Source: Ktedonobacterales bacterium
GTDB taxonomy: Bacteria > Chloroflexota > Ktedonobacteria > Ktedonobacterales > JADMIN01
Assembly (NCBI GenBank): GCA_025450405.1
Contig: JANWHL010000085.1
Span: 1 to 33,797, forward strand
Direction: 5' to 3'
Length of the DNA stretch: 33,797 nucleotides
Position 1 is the stretch's first letter, and the number at the start of each line of letters is the position of its first letter. This document shows, piece by piece, positions 10,011 to 18,323 of the stretch. The position numbers and the translations under genes are program-made. Under the pieces are notes generated by a model that had not been told where the DNA came from, made no database searches, and was given only the letters and a program-made list of their open reading frames with translations.

Positions 10011-11450
10011 ATGTCAGTAGCGGAACGCGGTGCGCAACCCAGCGGCGGCACGGCCGTCGCGGGTCTCGACCAATCGAAAGTCGCCACCTTCAAGACCAGT
10101 CTGCGCGGCGAGTTGATCCAGCGCGGCGATGAGGGTTACGACGCCGCGCGCAAAGTCTACAACGGGATGATCGACAAGCACCCGGCCATGATCGCGCGCT
10201 GCGCCGACGTGGCCGATGTCATTGCGGCGGTCAACTTTGGCCGTGAGAACAACCTCCTCGTGTCCATTCGGGGCGGCGGCCACAACGCCGCGGGCCTGGG
10301 TATCTGCGATGATGGCGTGGTCATCGATCTCGCGCGGATCCACTACACCCGCGTCGATCCCGACGCGAAGACTGTCGAGGTTGGGGGCGGCACCACCTGG
10401 GGCGATGTCGACCATGCCACGCACGCCTATGGCCTGGCCGTCCCCAGCGGCATCATCTCCACGACCGGCGTGGGCGGGCTCACGTTGGGCGGGGGCCTGG
10501 GCTACCTGAGTCGTAAGTGCGGCCTCACCATCGACAACCTCATCGCCGCCGACGTCGTGCTGGCCGATGGCCGCGTGGTGCGGGCCGACGAGCGCCAGCA
10601 CCCCGATCTCTTCTGGGCGCTCCGTGGTGGTGGGGGCAACTTCGGCGTTGTCACGTCCTTTGTCTACAGGGCCCATCCGATCCACACCGACTATGCCGGC
10701 CCCATGTTATGGGAAATGGACCAGGCCCCCGAGGTCATGCGCTGGTATCGCGACTTCATCGCTCAGGCGCCGGATGACCTCAACGGGTTCTTCGCATTTC
10801 TGGTCGTGCCGCCGGGCCCGCCATTCCCCGAACATCTCCACAAGAAGACCATGTGCGGCGTGGTGTGGTGCTACACCGGCCCGATGGAGCGGGCGGAGGA
10901 CACGTTCAAACCAATTCGCGGCTTCCTCAAGCCCGCGCTGGACCTGGTCGGACCAATCCCGCATCCTGCCCTGCAGAGCATGTTCGATGCGCTCTACGCG
11001 CCCGGAGACCAGTGGTACTGGAAGGCGGACTTCGTGGACGAGCTGAGCGATGAGGCTATCCAGCGCCACGTGAAGCACGGTTCCCAGCTTCCGACCATGC
11101 AATCGACCATGCACCTCTATCCGATTAATGGCGCGGTGCATCGGGTGGGCAAGAACGACACCGCGTGGAGCTACCGGGAATCCACCTGGGCAGAGGTCAT
11201 CGTGGGTGTCGATCCCGACCCGGCGCAAAAGGACCGGCTCACCGCCTGGGCGAGAGCGTACTGGGAGGATCTGCATCCCCTATCGGCGGGCGGCGCGTAC
11301 GTGAACTTCATGATGGACGAAGGGGAGGAGCGCGTCAAAGCCAGCTATCGCGATAATTATGACCGCCTGGTGAGCGTGAAGACCCGGTACGATCCGAGCA
11401 ATTTCTTCCGCGTCAACCAGAATATCCAGCCGCCGGCGGCGGGCGCCTAG
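10011..11450 (+). CDS. FAD-binding oxidoreductase with BBE domain (479 aa)
   Basis: PCMH-type FAD domain (LLVSIRGGGHNAAGLGICDDGVVIDLARI … GGLTLGGGLGYLSRKCGLTIDNL … HPDLFWALRGGGGNFGVVT) and C-terminal BBE motif (NYDRLVSVKTRYDPSNFFRVNQNI). Confidence 0.93.
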   Translation: MSVAERGAQPSGGTAVAGLDQSKVATFKTSLRGELIQRGDEGYDAARKVYNGMIDKHPAMIARCADVADVIAAVNFGRENNLLVSIRGGGHNAAGLGICDDGVVIDLARIHYTRVDPDAKTVEVGGGTTWGDVDHATHAYGLAVPSGIISTTGVGGLTLGGGLGYLSRKCGLTIDNLIAADVVLADGRVVRADERQHPDLFWALRGGGGNFGVVTSFVYRAHPIHTDYAGPMLWEMDQAPEVMRWYRDFIAQAPDDLNGFFAFLVVPPGPPFPEHLHKKTMCGVVWCYTGPMERAEDTFKPIRGFLKPALDLVGPIPHPALQSMFDALYAPGDQWYWKADFVDELSDEAIQRHVKHGSQLPTMQSTMHLYPINGAVHRVGKNDTAWSYRESTWAEVIVGVDPDPAQKDRLTAWARAYWEDLHPLSAGGAYVNFMMDEGEERVKASYRDNYDRLVSVKTRYDPSNFFRVNQNIQPPAAGA

Positions 11451-11484
11451 GCCTAGACGTTACGAGGCAACCAGGGCGCGATCA

Positions 11485-13002
11485 TTAGGGCACGCGGCTG
11501 GGGACTTCCGCGGGCTCGGACGGCGCCGCGAGCGGGAGCAGATCGCCCAGCCCCCAGGTGCGGCGGGTGCTCAACGCCCCGTGGAGCGCCATCTGGGCCG
11601 CGTAGTAGCCGCACATCCCGTGGACCGCGGCGCCCGGCGGTGTGGAGGAGGAGCAGAGATAGAGACCCGGCACGGGCGTCGCGTAGGGAATGGGCGAGAT
11701 GGTGGGGCGGGTGAAGAGCTGCCAGAAATCGCTCACCCCGCCGGAGATGTCGCCGCCGATGTAGTTCGGGTTATATGCCTGCATCTCGACGGCGTTCATG
11801 GTATGGCGCGCGAGGATACGGTCGCGGAAGCCGGGAGCGAAGCGCTCGATCTGCGCCTCGATGCGAGTGGTCATGTCGGCCGTGGACCCGCTCGGAACGT
11901 GGCAATAGGCCCAGACGGTCTGGGTACCGTCGGGTGCGCGCGTGGGGTCGAAGAGGCTCTGCTGGGCGAGCAGCACGTATGGCCGGTCGGGCTCCTCACC
12001 GCGCCAGACGGTCCGTTCGCCAGCGGCCATCTCGCGCAGCGTGCCGCCCAGGTGGACGGTGCCCGCGCGCGCGCAGTCCGTCGCCGCCCAGGGGATCGGC
12101 CCATTGATCGCAAGGTCGAGCTTGAAGACGCCGGGACCATAGCGGAAGCGCCCCAGCCGGCCCGCGAAGCCGGCGGGCAGACGGTCGCCCGCCATCTGGA
12201 GCAGCTGGCGCGGGGTCACGTCGCAGAGAACGGCGCGGGCGGGCGGCAGCTCGCTCAGCGAGCCAATCTCGGTCCCGGTCACGATTGTCCCGCCCAGCTC
12301 GCGCAGATAGGCCGCCAGGGCGGCCACAATGGCCTGCGACCCGCCGCGGGCCATGGGCCAGCCAACGGCGTGACCGAGCAAGGCCAGCATGACGCCGAAT
12401 GAGGCGCTGGGGGGCTGTTCGAGCGGGAGCATGGCATGGGCGCTGATGCCGGCCAGCAGGGCACGGGCGGGCTCGTCGCGGAAACGTGCCTCGGCCAGGC
12501 CGCGCGCTGAGCGCACCGCCGATAGGCCGAAGCGACTGAGCGCGAAGGGATGGAACGCCAGCGCGGGGCGGATCGGCCCGAGAAACGCGCGGATGATGGT
12601 CTCCCAATCGCGAACGAACGGGCCCATGAGGCGCTGATAGGCGGGCCCATCCGCGCCCAGCCCGGCGGCCGTCGCCGCCACGGAGCGCTCCAGCACGGCC
12701 GCGGTGCCGTCGTCGAAGGGGTGCGCCAGGGGGGCCGGCGGCTGGATCCACTCCAGGCCGTAGCGCTCCAGCGGCAGGGTTCGGAAGAAGGGCGACCCCG
12801 CGCCCATGGGATGGATGGCGGAGCAGACATCGTGCGTGACACCCGGGAGGGTGAGCTCCGCGGACCGGCACCCGCCGCCGATGGTCGGCTTTGCCTCGTA
12901 GACGACCACCGAATGACCCGCGCGGGCCAGGGTGACCGCCGCCGCCAGGCCATTCGGTCCGGAGCCGACGACGACGGCGTCGTAGCCACTGCGTGCGGCC
13001 AT
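11485..13002 (-). CDS. NAD(P)/FAD-dependent oxidoreductase, PYROXD2/phytoene-desaturase-like (505 aa)
   Basis: N-terminal Rossmann DAVVVGSGPNGLAAAVTLARAGHSVVVYEAKPTIGGGCRSAELTLPGVTHDVCSAIHPMG; C-terminal GLYLCSSSTPPGAAVHGMCGYYAA. Confidence 0.9.
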   Translation of the reverse strand: MAARSGYDAVVVGSGPNGLAAAVTLARAGHSVVVYEAKPTIGGGCRSAELTLPGVTHDVCSAIHPMGAGSPFFRTLPLERYGLEWIQPPAPLAHPFDDGTAAVLERSVAATAAGLGADGPAYQRLMGPFVRDWETIIRAFLGPIRPALAFHPFALSRFGLSAVRSARGLAEARFRDEPARALLAGISAHAMLPLEQPPSASFGVMLALLGHAVGWPMARGGSQAIVAALAAYLRELGGTIVTGTEIGSLSELPPARAVLCDVTPRQLLQMAGDRLPAGFAGRLGRFRYGPGVFKLDLAINGPIPWAATDCARAGTVHLGGTLREMAAGERTVWRGEEPDRPYVLLAQQSLFDPTRAPDGTQTVWAYCHVPSGSTADMTTRIEAQIERFAPGFRDRILARHTMNAVEMQAYNPNYIGGDISGGVSDFWQLFTRPTISPIPYATPVPGLYLCSSSTPPGAAVHGMCGYYAAQMALHGALSTRRTWGLGDLLPLAAPSEPAEVPSRVP

Positions 13003-13045
13003 GCGCTCTTCGCGTCCTTTCACGTGAGGAGACCTCTGGGACGAT

Positions 13046-13858
13046 CTATCGTGCCGGCGCGCGGCGGCGAGTGAGCCAGCGCACCGGAGCCGCCAGCACA
13101 TACAGCATTGTGCGCACGGCGGAGTTCATCCAGATATTACGCGCCTCGCGCCACTGCACGTGCTTGTCCACGCACACACGCTCCATGACGACTGGCTCTT
13201 TCACGCCAAAATAGGCGGCCAACGAGCGCAGCGTGTGCTCCCAGAAGCGGTCCTCCTGGCGGTGCCCACCGCCAAACCGGAGCCCCAACTCATAGATGGG
13301 GTCGTTGGCGCGCATCAGCACCTGGGCCTGGGCAACCGTGACCCCGTCGCTGGGATCGACAAAGCTGCTGAAGGTGATCCAGCCCGCGAACACATGGCCC
13401 TGCGGAGTCATCAGGGTGAACGACTCGTCGTCGGCGTAGAGCACGAGCACACCCGTGGAGAGCGGCATGCCCGAGACGGTGATGTTGAGCACGGCGGTTT
13501 CGCCCGGCGCGATGCCGGTGAGCGGACCATAGAAGCGATTGCGCGGGGGCCAGAATTCGGCGAAGTGTTCTTTCCACGCGCGGACGACGGTGAGGGGGTC
13601 CACGTTGGCGCCGACCAGGCGAATGCGGTAGGTCTTCTGCCACATCTGGCCGAAGCCCTGCAGCGGGCCGACGATGCGCCGGCCATTGACGTTGATGGTG
13701 ATGGCCCCTTCGGGGGCTTCGGCGATGCGCAGGGTGGTCACGCCGCGGGCCCAGTTGGCGGCGTCGCGCGGGAGCGCGGCGTCCGCCGGCGGCGTGTCGC
13801 CGGTCGCGGGGGCATCCACTTGCGCGTCGTCCGCGGGCGTGGGAGCGGGAGTAGACAT
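13046..13858 (-). CDS. Uncharacterised protein (270 aa)
   Basis: ATG at 13856-13858 preceded by aggaggaat; globular central region; only a faint resemblance to SRPBCC/DUF1990-like proteins, not asserted. Confidence 0.7.
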   Translation of the reverse strand: MSTPAPTPADDAQVDAPATGDTPPADAALPRDAANWARGVTTLRIAEAPEGAITINVNGRRIVGPLQGFGQMWQKTYRIRLVGANVDPLTVVRAWKEHFAEFWPPRNRFYGPLTGIAPGETAVLNITVSGMPLSTGVLVLYADDESFTLMTPQGHVFAGWITFSSFVDPSDGVTVAQAQVLMRANDPIYELGLRFGGGHRQEDRFWEHTLRSLAAYFGVKEPVVMERVCVDKHVQWREARNIWMNSAVRTMLYVLAAPVRWLTRRRAPAR

Positions 13859-14343
13859 GGCGGGATTCCTCCTGGGAACCGAGGCCGAATCGAGACTAAT
13901 GAGGGCGTGATGAACCACGACCGCTCTGGAGGGCGGCCGCGCGCGACGGTGGCGGGGTGCGGGGCCATGTGGTCCGGGGGGAACTCGGCAACACCAGCGG
14001 CGGCCAACGCCGCGCTTTCGGTCGCGTAGATGCCGATGGCCTCGTTCAGGCGCGTGAGCTCGAAGATGTGCTGGTAGTGGTCGCTCAGGCCAAAAGCCAG
14101 CATGCGCTGCTTCTGCCGGTTGATGCGGATGAGCAACGTCACGAGCAGGCCGATCCCGCTACTGTTCATGTACTGGAGCCCGCTGAAGTTGAGGATGATC
14201 GCGCGCACGCCGGGGCCGCTGACCTGGGCGTACGCATCCATCAGGATGGCTTCAGCGGCGGCGGTGAGATCGCCCTGAATGTCGATGATGCCGCAGGTCG
14301 GGCTGACGCGGCGGACGGACATCCGCAAAGGGGCGTCGGGCAT
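13738..14343 (-). CDS. STAS-domain protein (anti-sigma factor antagonist-like) with long basic C-terminal tail
   Basis: STAS pattern GIIDIQGDLTAAAEAILMDAY…RAIILNFSGLQYMNSSGIGLLVTLL…LAFGLSDHYQHIFELTRLNEAIGIYATESAALAA; ATG 14341-14343 with aggagg. Tail overlaps the next gene. Confidence 0.82.
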   Translation of the reverse strand: MPDAPLRMSVRRVSPTCGIIDIQGDLTAAAEAILMDAYAQVSGPGVRAIILNFSGLQYMNSSGIGLLVTLLIRINRQKQRMLAFGLSDHYQHIFELTRLNEAIGIYATESAALAAAGVAEFPPDHMAPHPATVARGRPPERSWFITPSLVSIRPRFPGGIPPCLLPLPRPRTTRKWMPPRPATRRRRTPRSRATPPTGPAA

Positions 14344-14360
14344 GGGGAACCTCCTCGGTA

Positions 14361-14412
14361 CACTGGGCGGATTCACTGGGCGGATTCACTGGGCGGATTC
14401 ACTGGGCGGATT
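14361..14412. repeat. 13-bp tandem repeat cactgggcggatt x4
   Basis: Four identical copies at 14361-14373, 14374-14386, 14387-14399, 14400-14412, between two STAS genes. Confidence 0.98.
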
Positions 14413-14414
14413 GA

Positions 14415-14771
14415 CTACGCCGACTTCGCGCTGGCCAGGGCAAGCTCTTCATCCGGGAAGATGCTCATGAAGTCGGTCAGGCGGGTGATGCGGAAGATCT
14501 CGACATAGTGGTCGCTCAAGCCGAACGCCAGCAGAGCGCGGTTGGATTTGCGCGCCCGGACCAGCAGGCCGACGATCAGCGCGATGCCCGAGCTGTTGAT
14601 GTAGTCCACGTCGTGGAAATTGAGCGCGATGGGCCGCGGTCCGCACGCCTCCGCGCGCGCGTATGCCGCCCCCAGGGTTTCGTCGGACGCGGATGAGATG
14701 TCGCCATGGAGGTCCACAACCGTCGCGATGGGACCGCAGCGCACGTCGGCCTCAAGATGCCTCGCCGTCAC
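14415..14771 (-). CDS. STAS-domain protein (anti-sigma factor antagonist-like), 118 aa, GTG start
   Basis: ATVVDLHGDISSASDETLGAAY…IALNFHDVDYINSSGIALIVGLLVRARKSNRALLAFGLSDHYVEIFRITRLTDFMSIFPDEELALASA; start overlaps the upstream stop by 20 nt. Confidence 0.88.
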   Translation of the reverse strand: MTARHLEADVRCGPIATVVDLHGDISSASDETLGAAYARAEACGPRPIALNFHDVDYINSSGIALIVGLLVRARKSNRALLAFGLSDHYVEIFRITRLTDFMSIFPDEELALASAKSA

Positions 14772-16491
14772 GGGGTCCTCCTTCCAGGCGCATGATCAGC
14801 TCGATGGTGTGGTGCGTCTCGTCACTGGTGACACGCATTTCGTCCACCAGATTCTGGATCAGGAACAACCCCCACCCGCGCGGAGTCTGGCGCTCGGCCA
14901 GCTTGGCTTCGAGATCGGGCGTTTGCGGAGTGGGGATGGGTCGATTGCCGCCCTGGTCGCGGATGCGCACCATCACCGCGCGGTCGCTGCGCAGTACTTC
15001 GATGTAGACGGGTAACTCAGCCGTATAGCCGTTGCCATGCTCCATGGCGTTCATCGTGGCCTCGGCCACCGCCGTCTTCAGATGCTCCAGCTGCTTGGGT
15101 GTCAGGCCAAGCGGGCGCAACACTTCGGCTACCTGGTCCATGGCATCGCGCTCATTGCCGGGTTCGCTCGGCAGGCTAAATGTGGCCAGGGTGCTCCAGT
15201 CTTCGTCCGCCACCGGGGCGGCCGTCTCCGGCGCGGTGGGCGCATTGGGCGCCTCCGGCGTGTCGGGCGCGGGCTCCGCCAGCGCGATCGGCGCCGCCAG
15301 ACTGGCCGAGCGGGACGCGCCGGGCGCCGCGTCGGCGGCGGAGTTGAGGCTCGCACGCCGTAACGTGACGAATGTCACATCGTCCTCCTGTTCCCAACCC
15401 GGACCGGTGAACTCGCCCAACTGGTCCAGGAGCGCATCGATCAGCATCTTGCCGCCCTCGTGGCTGGCAACGAATGCCGCGAGTCGCGGGAAGCCAAACA
15501 TCTCGCCGGTGGGGCTATGCGCCTCCACCAGGCCATCGCTGTGGAAGAGAATACTATCGCCAGCCGCCAGGATGAGCGCGTTTTCCTCGTACGCCATGCC
15601 TGGCATGAGCCCCAGCGGCATCCCGCGGGCTTGCAGCTCTTCGGCGCCGTCGTCGTGGCGCCGATACGGCAGGTCATGGCCGGCGTTCGCGAAGACCAGG
15701 CGGCCAGACGTGGGGTCGAGCAGCCCGTAGAAGCAGGTGACGAACATCTTGGCCGGGATGTCGGGGCAGAGGAGGTTATTGGCACGCTCCAGCACCGCGC
15801 CAGGCGACGTGTTCTCCTGAGCGGCGGCGCGCAGGATGCTGCGGGTGGTGGCCATCACCAGCGCGGCGGGCACGCCTTTGTCCGTGACATCGCCAATGAC
15901 GATGCCCAGCCGGCCATCGGGGAAGGCGAGGAAGTCATAGAAGTCGCCACCAACCGCTCGAGCCGCCTGGTAGTACGCCGCGAACTCCCAGCCGGCGATA
16001 TCGGGCAGTTCTTTCGGCAGCAGCGTTTGCTGGATCAACCGCGCGACGCGCAGCTCTTGCTCCAGACGTTCGCGCGCTCGGATCTCCATCTGCTGTTCGC
16101 GCACCAGCTGGGCCACGCGCAATGCTGGCGCGGCCTGCGTGGCGAGGTCGTTGAGGAGGCCACGGTCATACGTCGAATAGTCCTGCTCGCTCAGCCGCGG
16201 CCCGAGATTCAGCAGCCCGACAAGCTCGCCCTGGCTGACCAGCGGCACGACCAGCCGTACCCCCGCGGCCCGCAACTGGGTGAGCGCGGGCGAGTCGAGG
16301 TGGATCTTGTCGATCTCCACCGCGCCCGGCGCGCTCAAAAAGTAGGGGATGAGCGGATCGTTGGGCGCGATCTCGACGGGTGGGGACTCGCCGCCGCGCA
16401 CGCCGTGGCTTGTAGGCTTCCGGGCGACCACTTCGTCGCGCTGTCCCCGAGGTTTCAACCCGAGCCGGAGGCTTTCAAAGAAGCTGGCCAT
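14752..16491 (-). CDS. GAF-like / SpoIIE-type PP2C phosphatase / HATPase_c (RsbW-like) fusion protein (579 aa)
   Basis: GAF-like N-terminus; phosphatase motifs VGGDFYDF, IGDVTDKGVPAALVMA, NAGHDLPY, HSDGLVEA, EDDVTFVTL; C-terminal N-box TAVAEATMNAMEHGNGY, G1 VRIRDQGG, G2 GWGLFLIQNLVD. Confidence 0.94.
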   Translation of the reverse strand: MASFFESLRLGLKPRGQRDEVVARKPTSHGVRGGESPPVEIAPNDPLIPYFLSAPGAVEIDKIHLDSPALTQLRAAGVRLVVPLVSQGELVGLLNLGPRLSEQDYSTYDRGLLNDLATQAAPALRVAQLVREQQMEIRARERLEQELRVARLIQQTLLPKELPDIAGWEFAAYYQAARAVGGDFYDFLAFPDGRLGIVIGDVTDKGVPAALVMATTRSILRAAAQENTSPGAVLERANNLLCPDIPAKMFVTCFYGLLDPTSGRLVFANAGHDLPYRRHDDGAEELQARGMPLGLMPGMAYEENALILAAGDSILFHSDGLVEAHSPTGEMFGFPRLAAFVASHEGGKMLIDALLDQLGEFTGPGWEQEDDVTFVTLRRASLNSAADAAPGASRSASLAAPIALAEPAPDTPEAPNAPTAPETAAPVADEDWSTLATFSLPSEPGNERDAMDQVAEVLRPLGLTPKQLEHLKTAVAEATMNAMEHGNGYTAELPVYIEVLRSDRAVMVRIRDQGGNRPIPTPQTPDLEAKLAERQTPRGWGLFLIQNLVDEMRVTSDETHHTIELIMRLEGGPRDGEAS

Positions 16492-16635
16492 ACTGACTCC
16501 ATCTGGCTGGACCACGCCCAGACCACTCGATGCTCTCGACGGATGGTCTCGACTTATCCCGTCGTTGTCCCTATCGTACCGTGCCAGCGTCCCCTTAACG
16601 TTACGAGACGCGCTACGAGCCACCCCATTGTAACA

Positions 16636-18138
16636 TTACCGGGACGCATCGTCCGTAGCGGCGCGCTCCCACTCCGTGGCGCCCGGCGCGCCCAGCCCGC
16701 GTCCCTCCGGCGCGAGTGCTACGATCTCGAGCTCGTGGGCCAGACGCCGCGCGGCGATGCCCACTATCGCCGTGTACGTGGGGTACGCGAGCTCCACATC
16801 CGCCAGCTGCTCGACCCGCAATCCCGTGGTCATTCCCGCCGCCACGAGCTGGAGGATCTCCACGGCCTGTTCGCCGACGATGTGGGCGCCGAGCACCTGC
16901 CGTGAAGCGCGCGAGACCACCAGTTCGCAGAACCCGTCCGTGCGTCCATCGATGACCGCCCGATCCAGCTCCGCGTACGGCACGTGCGCCACCGCGCAGT
17001 CGTCGATCGCGCGCGCCCGCGCCTCTGTCAACCCGACACTGCCATACTCGGGATCGGTGAACCCGCCGTGTGGGACGATGCGGTGCGCGCCGCGGCCAGT
17101 CGCGCCCAGCACGGCGTTCTCGGCCGCGAGCGTGGCCTCCGCGTTGGCGCTCTGGACGAGCATCATCCGCCCGGTGATATCGCCCGCGGCGTAGATGTGG
17201 CCGGCGGTGGTGCGCAGCGTGTCGTCCACGGCCACATAGCCGCGCTCGGCGCGCACGCCCGCCGCCGCCAGATCGAGCGCCTCGACATTCCCCGGCCAGC
17301 CGACGGCCAGGATGACGCGCTCCACCTCGACCGCCCGCGACTCCCCAGCATGCTCATAGCGGAGACGGAGCCGCTCCCCGCCAGGGCCAGCGCCCAGGTC
17401 GGTCCCAGGGTCGCCGCCAGCAGCGCGCTCGATGCCGCTGATGCCCGTGATGGTGGTCGTGATGGCAATCCCGCGGCGGGCAAACGCGCTCGCGACCCCG
17501 CGCGAGACCGCTTCGTCCTCGCCGCCGAGGATGCGCGGCCCCACCTCGAACAGGTGGACCTCGGCGCCAAAGGCCGCGAAGATGGAGGCCAGTTGGCAGC
17601 CGGTCGCCGCCCCACCCACAATGGCCACGGACCGAGGAAGCGCCGACAGCGACCAGACATCGCTGTGGGTCAGGGCCAACTCGGCGCCGGGGAAGTCGAG
17701 ACGCCGCGCGTGGCCGCCCACACAGAGAATGATCCACTCGGCCGTGAGCGACGTGCCATCCGCGAGCGCGAGGGTGTGCGGATTGACGAAGCGGGCGCCC
17801 CCGGCATCGTCCCGCACCGTCACGCCGCTCTGTTCCAGGTGCGCGCGGAGCTGCTTTTTCTCATGGATGCGATAGACGAGATCGTGCGTCCGGGCGATGA
17901 GGGCCCCGAAATCCACCGCGGGCCGATCGCCGCGCAGGCCGTACGCGGCGTATTGGTCGGCGTCGCGGACCAGGCGCGCGGCGTGGGCGAGCATGCGGGT
18001 CGGCACGCACCCATCATTGGTGCAGGTTCCGCCCAGGTTGCCACGCTCCACCAGGGCGACACTGACCCCTAATTCGCGGGCACGGAGAGCGGCGGTCACG
18101 CCGGCCGGGCCGCCGCCGACCACCACGACATCGTACAT
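16636..18138 (-). CDS. FAD-dependent pyridine nucleotide-disulfide oxidoreductase (dihydrolipoyl dehydrogenase/MerA-like), 500 aa
   Basis: VVVVGGGPAGVTAALRARELGVSVALVERGNLGGTCTNDGCVPTRML, second Rossmann VAIVGGAATGCQLASIFAAFGAEVHLFE, GHIYAAGDITG. Confidence 0.92.
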   Translation of the reverse strand: MYDVVVVGGGPAGVTAALRARELGVSVALVERGNLGGTCTNDGCVPTRMLAHAARLVRDADQYAAYGLRGDRPAVDFGALIARTHDLVYRIHEKKQLRAHLEQSGVTVRDDAGGARFVNPHTLALADGTSLTAEWIILCVGGHARRLDFPGAELALTHSDVWSLSALPRSVAIVGGAATGCQLASIFAAFGAEVHLFEVGPRILGGEDEAVSRGVASAFARRGIAITTTITGISGIERAAGGDPGTDLGAGPGGERLRLRYEHAGESRAVEVERVILAVGWPGNVEALDLAAAGVRAERGYVAVDDTLRTTAGHIYAAGDITGRMMLVQSANAEATLAAENAVLGATGRGAHRIVPHGGFTDPEYGSVGLTEARARAIDDCAVAHVPYAELDRAVIDGRTDGFCELVVSRASRQVLGAHIVGEQAVEILQLVAAGMTTGLRVEQLADVELAYPTYTAIVGIAARRLAHELEIVALAPEGRGLGAPGATEWERAATDDASR

Positions 18139-18272
18139 GGCTGGCTCATTTCTCGTGGACGTCTCGTGGCCGTCTTGTGGGTGCCGCCGCGCGGACCACC
18201 GCGACCGCGCCCGGTCTTTGACCGCGCTCGGTCGACAATGCGCAATGGTCCTTGATACCGTACCACCGCGGC

Positions 18273-18286
18273 GTCGCGCTCGCGAC
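18273..18286. promoter_or_regulatory. 14-bp palindrome gtcgcg-ct-cgcgac in intergenic region
   Basis: Arms 18273-18278 and 18281-18286, between two minus-strand genes; could be an operator or short hairpin. Confidence 0.3.
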
Positions 18287-18323
18287 ACCAGACGCGTTAC
18301 GACGGCGGTAACTGGGGGACCAC

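Noticed and set aside
14361-14412. CRISPR-like array
   Set aside because: Repeats are 13 bp, directly adjacent without spacers and without cas genes; simple tandem repeat.
15460-18072. Plus-strand ORFs of 481 aa and 362 aa (15460-16905, 16984-18072)
   Set aside because: Opposite to the SpoIIE-type fusion and the flavoprotein, both with strong motifs.
11458-18301. cgttacga 8-mer seen in three intergenic spots (near 11458, 16609, 18294)
   Set aside because: Too short, no consistent position or symmetry; could be chance.
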